A stretch of DNA of 64,000 nt from Longimicrobium sp. (GTDB lineage: Bacteria > Gemmatimonadota > Gemmatimonadetes > Longimicrobiales > Longimicrobiaceae): positions 29,110 to 93,109 of the forward strand of contig DASVTZ010000073.1 in the NCBI GenBank assembly GCA_036387335.1, read 5' to 3'. Position numbers and translations under genes: made by a program. This document shows positions 16,081 through 23,268 of the stretch, in pieces (within the stretch, counting starts at the first letter, position 1; every line of letters begins with the position of its first letter). The notes beneath the pieces were generated by a model. It was not told the DNA's origin. It saw only the letters and a program-made list of their open reading frames with translations, and made no database searches.

Positions 16081-16974
16081 TTATGCGTCCGCCGGCTCTA
16101 CCCGCGGAAGCGCTGTCAGGGTGTGCGCGGACCAGCACGCCAGCCCCAGCGCCTCCACCCGCTCGCGCGCCGCGTCCCGTGCATCGTCCGTCTCGAAGAT
16201 GCCGAAGACGGAGCCGCCGCTCCCGGCCAGCAGCGCGATCCCGGCCCCCGCGTCGCGCATGGCGGCGAGCGCGCCGTGCAGCACGGGGATGCGCTCCGCC
16301 ACCACCTCGCCGAAGTCGTTCATCGCCAGCCGCTCCACCGCGCCCCAGTCCGACAGGTCGGCCGCGTCCAGGGCAAACGCACGCGGCGGCGGGGTGGGGC
16401 CGCGGCGCTCCGCGATGGCGGCGAATGCTTCCGGCGTGGGCACGGCGACGCCGGGGTGCGCCACCAGCACGGGCCGCTCGGGAAGCGGGGGCAGTGCCAG
16501 GAGGCGCTCTCCCCTTCCCCACCCGAGCGCCAGCGGCGAGCCGCACAGGAAGAACGGCACGTCGCTCCCCAGCTCGATCGCCAGGCGCAGGAGCGCGGCG
16601 CGGTCGAACGGCTCGCCGTGCAGCGCGTTCAGGGCGCGGAGGGTGGCCGCCGCATCGGAGCTTCCGCCGCCCAGCCCCGCCGCGGACGGGATGCGCTTCA
16701 CCAGTTGGATGGCGACGGCGGGCAACTCGCCGAGCTCATCGTAGAAGCGCTGTGCCGCGCGGACCGCCAGGTTGCGCTCGGGCGGGCCGGTCTCTACGGA
16801 GCCCTCCACCGTCAGCGCGACGCCGGAATCCGCGCGGCGCACGATGAGCAGGTCGCTCAGCGAGATGGCGCAGAAGAGCGACTCCAGCGAGTGGAAGCCG
16901 CTCGCCTCGCGGGCCAGGATCGCCAGGCGGAGGTTGACCTTGGCGGGCGCTTCGAGGGAGACGGTGTCAGGCAC
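16081..16974 (-). CDS. ispE: 4-diphosphocytidyl-2-C-methyl-D-erythritol kinase
   Basis: A 297-residue GHMP kinase that phosphorylates CDP-ME in the MEP isoprenoid pathway. It begins with the family's APAKVNLRLAI motif. The ATP-binding GHMP loop is IPSAAGLGGGSSDAAA near residue 97, and the C-terminal GSGGSVFGIF motif is present. Length matches the family. Its ATG overlaps the stop region of the upstream YbhN-like gene by 8 bases, so the two are co-transcribed, and the hairpin at 16021-16066 ends the unit. There is no oddity in the catalytic motifs. Confidence 0.95.
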   Translation of the reverse strand: MPDTVSLEAPAKVNLRLAILAREASGFHSLESLFCAISLSDLLIVRRADSGVALTVEGSVETGPPERNLAVRAAQRFYDELGELPAVAIQLVKRIPSAAGLGGGSSDAAATLRALNALHGEPFDRAALLRLAIELGSDVPFFLCGSPLALGWGRGERLLALPPLPERPVLVAHPGVAVPTPEAFAAIAERRGPTPPPRAFALDAADLSDWGAVERLAMNDFGEVVAERIPVLHGALAAMRDAGAGIALLAGSGGSVFGIFETDDARDAARERVEALGLACWSAHTLTALPRVEPADA

Positions 16975-18037
16975 GCCCCAGCCCCGGCTTCGGCGGCGCG
17001 ATCTCGGGGTCGGCCTCGACCTCGGCCTCCACCCGTTCCGCGCTCCCGCGCAGTTCGCTCCAGCTCAGCTTCAGCTTGGCGATGTAGTACAGCCCCACTG
17101 CCGTCACGCTCAGCCATCCGCCCACGTGGAACGAGAGCGCGAACGCGACCGACCGCGACTCGTCCACCCCCCAGAGATCGAGCCCGTACTTGCTGGCGAG
17201 CTCGAACGGCCCCCAGAAGCCCGGCGCGGAGGGGAGCGCGACCGCGATGCTGACGAACGACTGGAGGAAGAGCGCCCCCGCGAACCCGGGCTCGTCGATT
17301 CCGAACGCCATGAAGGCGAGGTAGAAGGAAATCCCGAGGAAAAGCCACTGGAAGACGACCCATGCCAGCGACTGCGCCAGGAGCCGCGGATCGCGCAGGG
17401 CGCCGAGCCCGCCGACGAAGGCGTGCAGCGCATCGAGCACGTGGCGCCGGATGCCGGCCGGCAGGATGCGCTCGGCGATCGCGTCGCCGATGCGCAGGCT
17501 GCGCTCCGGGAAGGCGGCGAGCACGATGAGCCCCGTCCCCAGCACCGCCGCGACCACCGCCACGCCGCGCGCGGCCTTCTGCGCCAGCGCCACCCCCTCC
17601 GAGCTCCCCGGAAATCCTTCGAAGGCGATCACCCCGAAGAGGAGGACGATGCACACGATGGCGTCCAGCACGCGCTCCACCACCAGCGTGCCGAAGACGC
17701 TGCCCACCTTGATCCGCCCCACGCGCGCGCACACCAGCGCCCGCGCGAACTCGCCGACGCGGGCGGGGAGCAGGTTGTTGAGCGCGAACCCCGCCGCCGT
17801 CCCCGCGATGCGCGGCTCAAAGGGGATGTCCGGGCGGATGGGGGCCAGCAGCGCCTTCCAGCGCATGGCTCGCACGTGCAGCCCGAGCGTGGACACCACG
17901 ATGGCGGCCAGGAGGAGCGGGAGGTTGGCGGAGCGGACGTGCACCCAAACCTCGCCCCACGCCACGTCGCGCAACGCCAGCCAAAGAAAAAAGGCGGTCG
18001 CCGCGACCCCGACGATCACCCTGACATAAGATTTCAT
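16967..18037 (-). CDS. YbhN/AglD-like flippase-type integral membrane protein
   Basis: A 356-residue membrane protein of the lysylphosphatidylglycerol-synthetase transmembrane-region family (UPF0104, YbhN/AglD2). It has about eight hydrophobic segments and the family features LHVRAMRWKALL, NNLLPARVGEFARA near residue 88, and VALPSAPGFWGPFE near residue 270. Such proteins are thought to help move lipids or lipid-linked glycans; the substrate here is unknown. It overlaps ispE by 8 bases. The charged C-terminal tail (VEAEVEADPEIAPP) is probably cytoplasmic. Confidence 0.85.
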   Translation of the reverse strand: MKSYVRVIVGVAATAFFLWLALRDVAWGEVWVHVRSANLPLLLAAIVVSTLGLHVRAMRWKALLAPIRPDIPFEPRIAGTAAGFALNNLLPARVGEFARALVCARVGRIKVGSVFGTLVVERVLDAIVCIVLLFGVIAFEGFPGSSEGVALAQKAARGVAVVAAVLGTGLIVLAAFPERSLRIGDAIAERILPAGIRRHVLDALHAFVGGLGALRDPRLLAQSLAWVVFQWLFLGISFYLAFMAFGIDEPGFAGALFLQSFVSIAVALPSAPGFWGPFELASKYGLDLWGVDESRSVAFALSFHVGGWLSVTAVGLYYIAKLKLSWSELRGSAERVEAEVEADPEIAPPKPGLGRA

Positions 18038-18073
18038 ACGCTTCCAATTTCATCGTGCAAGGCTTAACCGCAT

Positions 18074-18145
18074 CTCACGCAGAGGCGCAGAGACGCAGGA
18101 AGAGAACTCCGCGCTCCCTCCTGCGTCTCTGCGCCTCTGCGTGAG
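18074..18145. repeat. Palindromic intergenic repeat, family A (copy 1)
   Basis: Perfect 27-bp inverted repeat: left arm ctcacgcagaggcgcagaga... at 18074-18100, right arm at 18119-18145, 18-base loop. The same arm sequence, with CGC-GGAG variants, recurs at 30268-30395, 32429-32608, 36435-36462, 47375-47450 and 57801-57959. It lies between two minus-strand genes and could act as an RNA hairpin or terminator for the HPt-like gene at 18155. Confidence 0.9.
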
Positions 18146-18154
18146 GCCCTTTTC

Positions 18155-19516
18155 CTACGCCGTGCGCTCGCCGACCCCGACTTCCAGCAGCCCGAACAGC
18201 TCGTCCATCACTTCGCCCAGCGGCGACCCGGCCGGCGCGAGCGCGACGGCGCGGTCGCGGAGGGCGAACGCGGCCCGCAACGCATCCTCGGGCGAGTACA
18301 GGAGCGACTCGATGGGAACGACGCCCGGCTCCTCCTCGGGCTCCGCGGGCGAGCCGCCGGGGAGCGCGGCGCGCAGGCTGCGCAGGGCGGCGCGCGCCTC
18401 CTCCACGGACGTAGCCGTGCGCAGGGCCGACGATGCCGCGTGCGCCGCGCCCGCGATGGCGCTCTTCGCGTACGTCCCCGCCAGCTCGGCCACGTGCGAG
18501 GCCAGGGAGGCGAGCTGCCGCGCCACACGGCCGAAGCGGCGGCGTGCCTGCGGTGCACCCGCGATCAGCGCCTCCGCGCGGTCCAGGAAGCCCGTCGCCT
18601 CCATGCGGAGGAAGGCGTCCACGTCGTCCTGCAGCCCGTTCCCCTCCGCGTCCACCACGGGTGCGGTAGGGGAGGAGACGATGTGCGGCCCCGCGTCCGC
18701 GAAGAAGAGCTGGCTGATGGGGATGACCCCGGCGTCGCTCTCGTCCTCCGCTCCCTCGGCGCGGTCGCGGATCTCGCGGAAGCGGTCCAGCTCCAGCATG
18801 GTGTCCAGCGCGGCGCCGGCGCCCAGCAGGTCGGTGGCGGCGCGCAGGGCGTCGCGGGCGGCGGTCAGGAGCTCCTGCGCCTCGCCGCCCAGCGGGGTGG
18901 TGCGGGTGAAGGCGTCCGCGGCCGTGTCCTCGATCCCCTCCAGCACCTCCAGGACGGGCCCCAGCGCGCTCATCCCGGCCACGCCGCGCACGGGGCGCAT
19001 CCGGCGCAGCACCGAACGGAGCGGCTCGCGGCCCGTCGGCGCCGCCGCAAGCTCCACCAGGGCGCGGTCCATCTCGTCCACCACGCCGCCGATCTCCCGC
19101 CGCACGAACTCCAGCATCTCCCCCTCGGGAGGCGCGCCGTCGTCCGCGCGGTGATGGGCGCCGGTGCCCTCCCAGCGCGCCTCCGCCGCGGCGGCCAGCG
19201 CCTCATCGCCAGGGCCGCCATCCGCGTGCGATGCCACGAGGCGGCGCAGGTCGGCGGCGGTGGTCTTCACCCGCTCGCCCATCGCGCCGTCCCACGCCAG
19301 CGAGCCGTCGCGGACGGAGCGCGCCGCGTCCTCAAGCCGCTCGGCCACGCGCGCCACGCCCTCCACACCGGCGATCTGCGCGCTCCCGCGAACCCCGCGC
19401 GCCAGCCGGAAGAGCCGGTTGGCGTCCGGTGTGTCGGAGGCGGCGAGGAGGGCGTCGAGCTCGTCCAGGAAGTCGCCCGCTTCCCGGGCGAAGTACTCGC
19501 TCAGCGGCTGGGACAT
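18155..19516 (-). CDS. HPt/CheA-like multi-domain protein lacking phospho-histidines
   Basis: A 453-residue acidic, helical protein with two or three HPt-like four-helix domains. Domain 1 (residues ~1-95) has LFRLARGVRGSAQIAGVEGVARVAERLED. This matches the HPt pattern LF..AH.LKGSA, but with Arg where the phosphorylated His should be. Domain 2 (~130-210) has MRPVRGVAGMSALGPVLEVLEGIED, again Arg instead of His. A third helical region (~310-400) is weaker. Two VIPI.(Q/E)(S/L)L linkers recur (GVIPISQLFF, VVPIESLLYS). It is likely a docking or signalling protein that cannot carry phosphate. It sits alone between pdxJ and the family A palindrome. Confidence 0.7.
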   Translation of the reverse strand: MSQPLSEYFAREAGDFLDELDALLAASDTPDANRLFRLARGVRGSAQIAGVEGVARVAERLEDAARSVRDGSLAWDGAMGERVKTTAADLRRLVASHADGGPGDEALAAAAEARWEGTGAHHRADDGAPPEGEMLEFVRREIGGVVDEMDRALVELAAAPTGREPLRSVLRRMRPVRGVAGMSALGPVLEVLEGIEDTAADAFTRTTPLGGEAQELLTAARDALRAATDLLGAGAALDTMLELDRFREIRDRAEGAEDESDAGVIPISQLFFADAGPHIVSSPTAPVVDAEGNGLQDDVDAFLRMEATGFLDRAEALIAGAPQARRRFGRVARQLASLASHVAELAGTYAKSAIAGAAHAASSALRTATSVEEARAALRSLRAALPGGSPAEPEEEPGVVPIESLLYSPEDALRAAFALRDRAVALAPAGSPLGEVMDELFGLLEVGVGERTA

Positions 19517-19544
19517 GGGATGGGGCCGGGGTATGGGAGGTCGG

Positions 19545-20270
19545 TCACGTGCGTGCGCGGCGGAGGATCTCGGCCATCTCGCGCGTGGCCCGCTCGATCC
19601 CCACCAGCACCGCGCGCGACACGATGGAGTGCCCGATGTTCAGCTCTTCGATCTCGGCGATGGCGGCCACCGGCGTCACGTTCTCGGAGGTGAGCCCGTG
19701 CCCGGCGTGCACTGCCAGCCCGGCTGAGCGAGCCAGCGCCGCCGCGCTCGCCAGCCGCGCGAGCTGGCAGGCTCGCTCGGCGCCGCGGGCGTTCGCGTAC
19801 TCGCCCGTGTGCAGTTCCACCGCGTCGGCGCCCAGATCCGCGCTTGTACGTACGGCGTCTTCGTCTGGATCGATGAAGAGCGAGGTGCGCGACCCGGCGT
19901 TTCTCAGCCGGTCGAGCGCGGCGCCGATCTCGCGGCGCGCCTCCTCCGTGCCCAGCGCGAGCCCGCCCTCGGTGGTGATCTCCTGGCGTCGCTCGGGGAC
20001 CAGCGTGATCTGCATCGGCCGCCACTCCTCCGCCAGCGCGAGCACGTCCGACGCCGCCGCGAGCTCCAGGTTCACGCCCGTGCGCGACGTCTCCAGCAGC
20101 AGGCGGACGTCGCGGTCCTGGATGTGGCGCCGGTCTTCGCGCAGGTGCACGGTGATGCCGTCCGCGCCGCCCAGCTCGCACAGGACCGCGGCTCGCACCG
20201 GGTCCGGTTCGTCGGTGCCACGCGCCTGGCGCACGGTGGCGATGTGGTCGACGTTGACGTACAGCCTCAT
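19545..20270 (-). CDS. pdxJ: Pyridoxine 5'-phosphate synthase
   Basis: A 241-residue TIM-barrel enzyme that condenses 3-amino-2-oxopropyl phosphate with DXP to make pyridoxine 5'-phosphate. It opens with [17 protein letters not shown], contains [14 protein letters not shown] and NLELAA, and ends with [15 protein letters not shown], all diagnostic. ATG 20270 fits the family N-terminus exactly; an in-frame extension to 20339 runs through an octamer repeat and is rejected. pdxA of the same pathway is in this window at 57990-58913, so vitamin B6 is made by the DXP-dependent route. Confidence 0.96.
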   Translation of the reverse strand: MRLYVNVDHIATVRQARGTDEPDPVRAAVLCELGGADGITVHLREDRRHIQDRDVRLLLETSRTGVNLELAAASDVLALAEEWRPMQITLVPERRQEITTEGGLALGTEEARREIGAALDRLRNAGSRTSLFIDPDEDAVRTSADLGADAVELHTGEYANARGAERACQLARLASAAALARSAGLAVHAGHGLTSENVTPVAAIAEIEELNIGHSIVSRAVLVGIERATREMAEILRRART

Positions 20271-20287
20271 GCGGGGAGGGGTGCGGG

Positions 20288-20341
20288 AGTGCGTGAGTGC
20301 GTGAGTGCGTTGAACTGAGTGCCCAGTGCCGAGTGCCAAGT
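20288..20341. repeat. AGTGCGTG octamer array and AGTGCC-type repeat
   Basis: Three tandem 8-base units AGTGCGTG/AGTGCGTG/AGTGCGTT (20288-20311) followed by a looser run of AGTGCC/GAGTGC units to 20341. The same octamer frames the two large composite elements at 43253-43535 and 54107-54400. Here it is a single array without the inner element, between pdxJ and the DUF2520 gene. Confidence 0.85.
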
Positions 20342-20343
20342 GC

Positions 20344-21231
20344 TCAGTCGTGAGCCCGCCCGGCGTCGTCCAGCAGCGCGGCGACGCGGGCGGCGGCCTC
20401 GGGCGGGAGGCCGGCGTCCTGTGCGAGCGACAGGGCCTCGCGGGCGAGGAGGGAATATAGCGGCCGGTCCGCGCCGGACAACCGCGACAGGTGCAGCCGC
20501 ACCGTCTCCGCGTCGCCGCGCGCTACGGGGCCGGTGAGCGCGGCGGACGGGCCGCATGAAGCCACGTTCTCGATCGCGCCCCCGGCGAGGGCGGCAAGCG
20601 CGGTCCGCGCCTCCTCCGGCGGGACTCCGGCCTCCGCCATCAGGCGCTCCGCCACGCCCAGCAGCACCACGGCGTAGTTGGCCGCGAAGACCGCCGCCGC
20701 GTGGTAGAGCGGCTTGCCATCGGAGGGCACGATCAGCACGCGCCCGCCGCACGCGAGCACGATGCGCTCGGCCAGCCCACGCGCGTCGCCCTCCCCCTCC
20801 ACGCCAAAGGTGGCGCCGCGCAGGCGGTCCGCTCCCGCCACCGGATCTGCGATCGCCGCCAGCGCGTGCATCCCGCCTACAGGGTGCCCCCGCTCGGCCA
20901 GCGGCGCCAGCGCATCCACCGACAATGCGCCGCTCGCGTGCAGCACGGGGACAGTCCGCGCCAACGAAAGATCCGCCAGCGCCGCGGCGACATCGGGAAT
21001 CGACGCATCGGGAACGGCCAGCAAGATCCCAGCGAGATCGCCAGGCGGAACCTCCAGCCCCGCGCGGTACGACGCGGGCGGCGGATCGCAGTCGAACAAC
21101 GGATGCGGCGGCGGATCGGCGCGGCGCCCGGAGTAGGCCAACGACGCAAAGGCGCCGGAACGGTGCAGGACGAGCCCGAGGGCCAGCCCCAACCGTCCGG
21201 CGCCGACGATCCAGAGCCGTTCTGCGCTCAA
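20344..21231 (-). CDS. Rossmann-fold protein, DUF2520 family
   Basis: A 295-residue NAD(P)-binding protein. The N-terminal Rossmann motif is [17 protein letters not shown], and the C-terminal region is the helical DUF2520 dimer domain with [16 protein letters not shown] and [14 protein letters not shown]. Its relatives resemble ketopantoate/pyrroline-5-carboxylate reductases, but their substrate is not established. The start is a TTG overlapping the hflX stop (TTGA), so translation is coupled to hflX. Confidence 0.85.
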   Translation of the reverse strand: MSAERLWIVGAGRLGLALGLVLHRSGAFASLAYSGRRADPPPHPLFDCDPPPASYRAGLEVPPGDLAGILLAVPDASIPDVAAALADLSLARTVPVLHASGALSVDALAPLAERGHPVGGMHALAAIADPVAGADRLRGATFGVEGEGDARGLAERIVLACGGRVLIVPSDGKPLYHAAAVFAANYAVVLLGVAERLMAEAGVPPEEARTALAALAGGAIENVASCGPSAALTGPVARGDAETVRLHLSRLSGADRPLYSLLAREALSLAQDAGLPPEAAARVAALLDDAGRAHD

Positions 21232-22475
21232 CCGTCGCCGTACACGCGCACGCCGCGGCTGCGCAGCCGCCCCAGCGTGGCGACTGGCACGCGGGCGCGG
21301 AGGCGGACCTCGGTGCCCTTGTCCTCGCGCTCCAGCACCTCGCCCTCGCGGTACACCTCCGCCAGCAGCCCGCCCTGCGACGACGGCAGGGTGAGCCACA
21401 CGTCCGGGCGCAGCCGCTTCACCTCGTCGTTGAGTAGCTTGGAGAGCGGCTCGAGCTTCCCTTCCTCCACCGTCGAGACGAAGATGGCCGGCGGCGCGTC
21501 GGGGCCCTGCACGCGCGCGCGGAGTCCTTCCTCCTCGTCGTGCGTCAGCCGGTCCACCTTGTTGAAGACGAGCACCGTCGGGTGGTCGGCCAGGCCGAGG
21601 CTCGCGAGCACCTCTTCCACCACGATGCGCTGCTCCTCCCACGCGTGGTGCGACGAATCGATGACGTGCAGCAGCACGTCCGACTCACGCGCCTCCTCCA
21701 GCGTGGCGCGGAACGACGCGACCAGGTGGTGCGGCAGCTTGCGGATGAAGCCGACCGTGTCCGTCACCAGCGCCACCGCCCCCTCGCCCGCGTCCACGGT
21801 GCGCGTGGTGGGGTCGAGCGTGGCGAAGAGGCGGTCCTCCACGAACACCTCCGTCCCGGACAGCTTGCGCAGGATCGACGACTTGCCTGCGTTGGTATAG
21901 CCGACCAGCGCGGCGCGGAGCTGCCCCGTGCGCCCTTTGCGCTGCGTGGCGCGGGTGCGGGCCACGCGCTCCAGCTCGTCCTTGAGGCGGACGATGCGGT
22001 GGTCGATCATCCGGCGGTCCGTCTCCAGCTGCGTTTCGCCGGGCCCGCGCATGCCCACGCCGCCGCGCACGCGCGAAAGGTGGCTCCACATCCGCGTGAG
22101 GCGCGGGCGCAGGTACTGGAGCTGCGCCAGCTCCACCTGCGCGCGAGCTTCGGCGCTGCGGGCGCGCGTGGCGAAGATGTCCAGGATCAGCTCCGCGCGG
22201 TCCATCAGGCGCGTCCCCACCAGCTTCTCCAGGTTGCGCCCCTGCGCCGGCGAGAGCTCGTCGTCGAAGATGATCAGCGTGGCGCCCTCCGCCTCCACCT
22301 GCATCTTCAGCTCCTCCGCCTTCCCCTCGCCGATGTAGAACTTGGGGTGGGGCGAGTCCAGCCGCTGGATCATCGACCCGACCACGTCCACCCCCGCCGT
22401 GTCCGACAGGCGCTCCAATTCCTCCAGGTGCTCCTCGGTAACCTGCGCCGTCTCGGACTTCGACGGCGCCCCCAC
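21228..22475 (-). CDS. hflX: GTPase HflX
   Basis: A 415-residue (or slightly longer) ribosome-splitting GTPase. The N-terminal HflX domain contains GEGKAEEL, FDDELSPAQGRNLE and RGGVGMRGPGETQLETDRR. The G domain has G1 GYTNAGKSS, G2 around TLDPTTR, G3 DTVGF and G4 NKVD. GTG 22475 is the only standard start. However, the frame remains open upstream and encodes the family's PRERAILVG segment directly before it, so a non-standard start further up (a CTG at two sites) is possible. The DUF2520 gene overlaps its stop. There is no oddity in the GTP motifs. Confidence 0.93.
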   Translation of the reverse strand: MGAPSKSETAQVTEEHLEELERLSDTAGVDVVGSMIQRLDSPHPKFYIGEGKAEELKMQVEAEGATLIIFDDELSPAQGRNLEKLVGTRLMDRAELILDIFATRARSAEARAQVELAQLQYLRPRLTRMWSHLSRVRGGVGMRGPGETQLETDRRMIDHRIVRLKDELERVARTRATQRKGRTGQLRAALVGYTNAGKSSILRKLSGTEVFVEDRLFATLDPTTRTVDAGEGAVALVTDTVGFIRKLPHHLVASFRATLEEARESDVLLHVIDSSHHAWEEQRIVVEEVLASLGLADHPTVLVFNKVDRLTHDEEEGLRARVQGPDAPPAIFVSTVEEGKLEPLSKLLNDEVKRLRPDVWLTLPSSQGGLLAEVYREGEVLEREDKGTEVRLRARVPVATLGRLRSRGVRVYGDG

Positions 22476-22600
22476 GAGGATCGCCCGCTCCCGCGGGACT
22501 GCCAGCTCGATCAGCTTGTTAGAGATGGTTGCGTCTCCATGTGTGTCTTTCGCGGCGTAGGCCGAAGTGCCTCATTAGCCGCATACTGCGCGCCGCCCCG

Positions 22601-22780
22601 TCACTCCACGCAGGCTACGGGGTCGGCGTCCTCCATGAGCATCGCGACGACCTCCTCGATGTTCCGGCGAAGCTCCTCCACCGTTCCGCCCTGCGCGTGC
22701 GCTCCGGCGAACCCCGGAATGTAGCCGACGTACAGGCCGGTCACGGCGCACCGCTCGATCACCAGATTAGAAGCATCCAT
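22601..22780 (-). CDS. HicB-like small protein (1)
   Basis: A 59-residue protein beginning MDASNLVIERCAVTG, with the HicB/UPF0150 fold signature Y(V/I)GY.PGFAGAHAQGGTVEELRRNIEEVV. The partial RNase-H-like fold of this family serves as the antitoxin half of HicAB systems. It lies 15 bases after the second HicB-like gene and 125 bases before hflX. No HicA (short dsRNA-binding-fold toxin with a catalytic His) is visible next to it. Confidence 0.75.
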   Translation of the reverse strand: MDASNLVIERCAVTGLYVGYIPGFAGAHAQGGTVEELRRNIEEVVAMLMEDADPVACVE

Positions 22781-22795
22781 CGATCCACCGCCTGT

Positions 22796-23011
22796 TCACG
22801 CGAACATCAGCCGGCGGCCCTTCGGCTCCGGGATGGGGTCGCCGAACTCCTTGGCCGTGTCGAGCCACAGGTCGATGGCCTCCTCCGCGTTGCTCAGAGC
22901 CTCCGCGCGCGTGCCGCCGTGCGCCATGCATCCCGCCAGCTCCGGCACCTCCGCAATGAACGCGGCATCCTCGGCACCCCAGTAGATGATGACCTCATAC
23001 CGACTTGTCAT
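22796..23011 (-). CDS. HicB-like small protein (2)
   Basis: A 71-residue protein. It has the HicB-family pattern Y.V.I.W...D.AF.AEVPEL.GC.A.G.T..EAL.N.EEAI.LWL.TA. A clear ribosome site GGAGGATGAC precedes or overlaps the start, within the end of the upstream HicB-like gene (ATGA overlap, 23008-23011). It ends with a short basic tail (PKGRRLMFA). It is the middle of three tandem members of the family. Confidence 0.85.
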   Translation of the reverse strand: MTSRYEVIIYWGAEDAAFIAEVPELAGCMAHGGTRAEALSNAEEAIDLWLDTAKEFGDPIPEPKGRRLMFA

Positions 23012-23235
23012 CCTTCTCTCCTGAGCCCGTGCTGCGCGGGTACTTGTTCGCCGTGCTCGAGCCGGTCGGCGACCACGGTCCGGGCGAGGTCCTCCACCGC
23101 TGCAACGGCTTCGTCTCGCGTAGCGCCGTACGCCATCACGCCTGGAAGGGCGGGAAAACTCGCGAGCCATCGACCGTCCGTCTCGCGTTCGATCTCATCG
23201 AGAAATCCATCGCGCCTCCATGACTTCGCGTACAC
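23008..23235 (-). CDS. HicB-like small protein (3)
   Basis: A 75-residue protein. The core RETDGRWLASFPALPGVMAYGATRDEAVAAVEDLA matches the HicB family in two parts (DGRWLASFPALPGVMAYG and EAVAAVEDLA). A basic N-terminus (MYAKSWRRDG) and a C-terminal extension distinguish it from the other two. It overlaps the second HicB-like gene by 4 bases and begins 33 bases after the ABC-F gene, so these small genes may be read through from abc-f. No HicA partner was found. Confidence 0.75.
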   Translation of the reverse strand: MYAKSWRRDGFLDEIERETDGRWLASFPALPGVMAYGATRDEAVAAVEDLARTVVADRLEHGEQVPAQHGLRREG

Positions 23236-23268
23236 TGCGCAAACGATGCCGTCCGGCGGGCACGAAGG

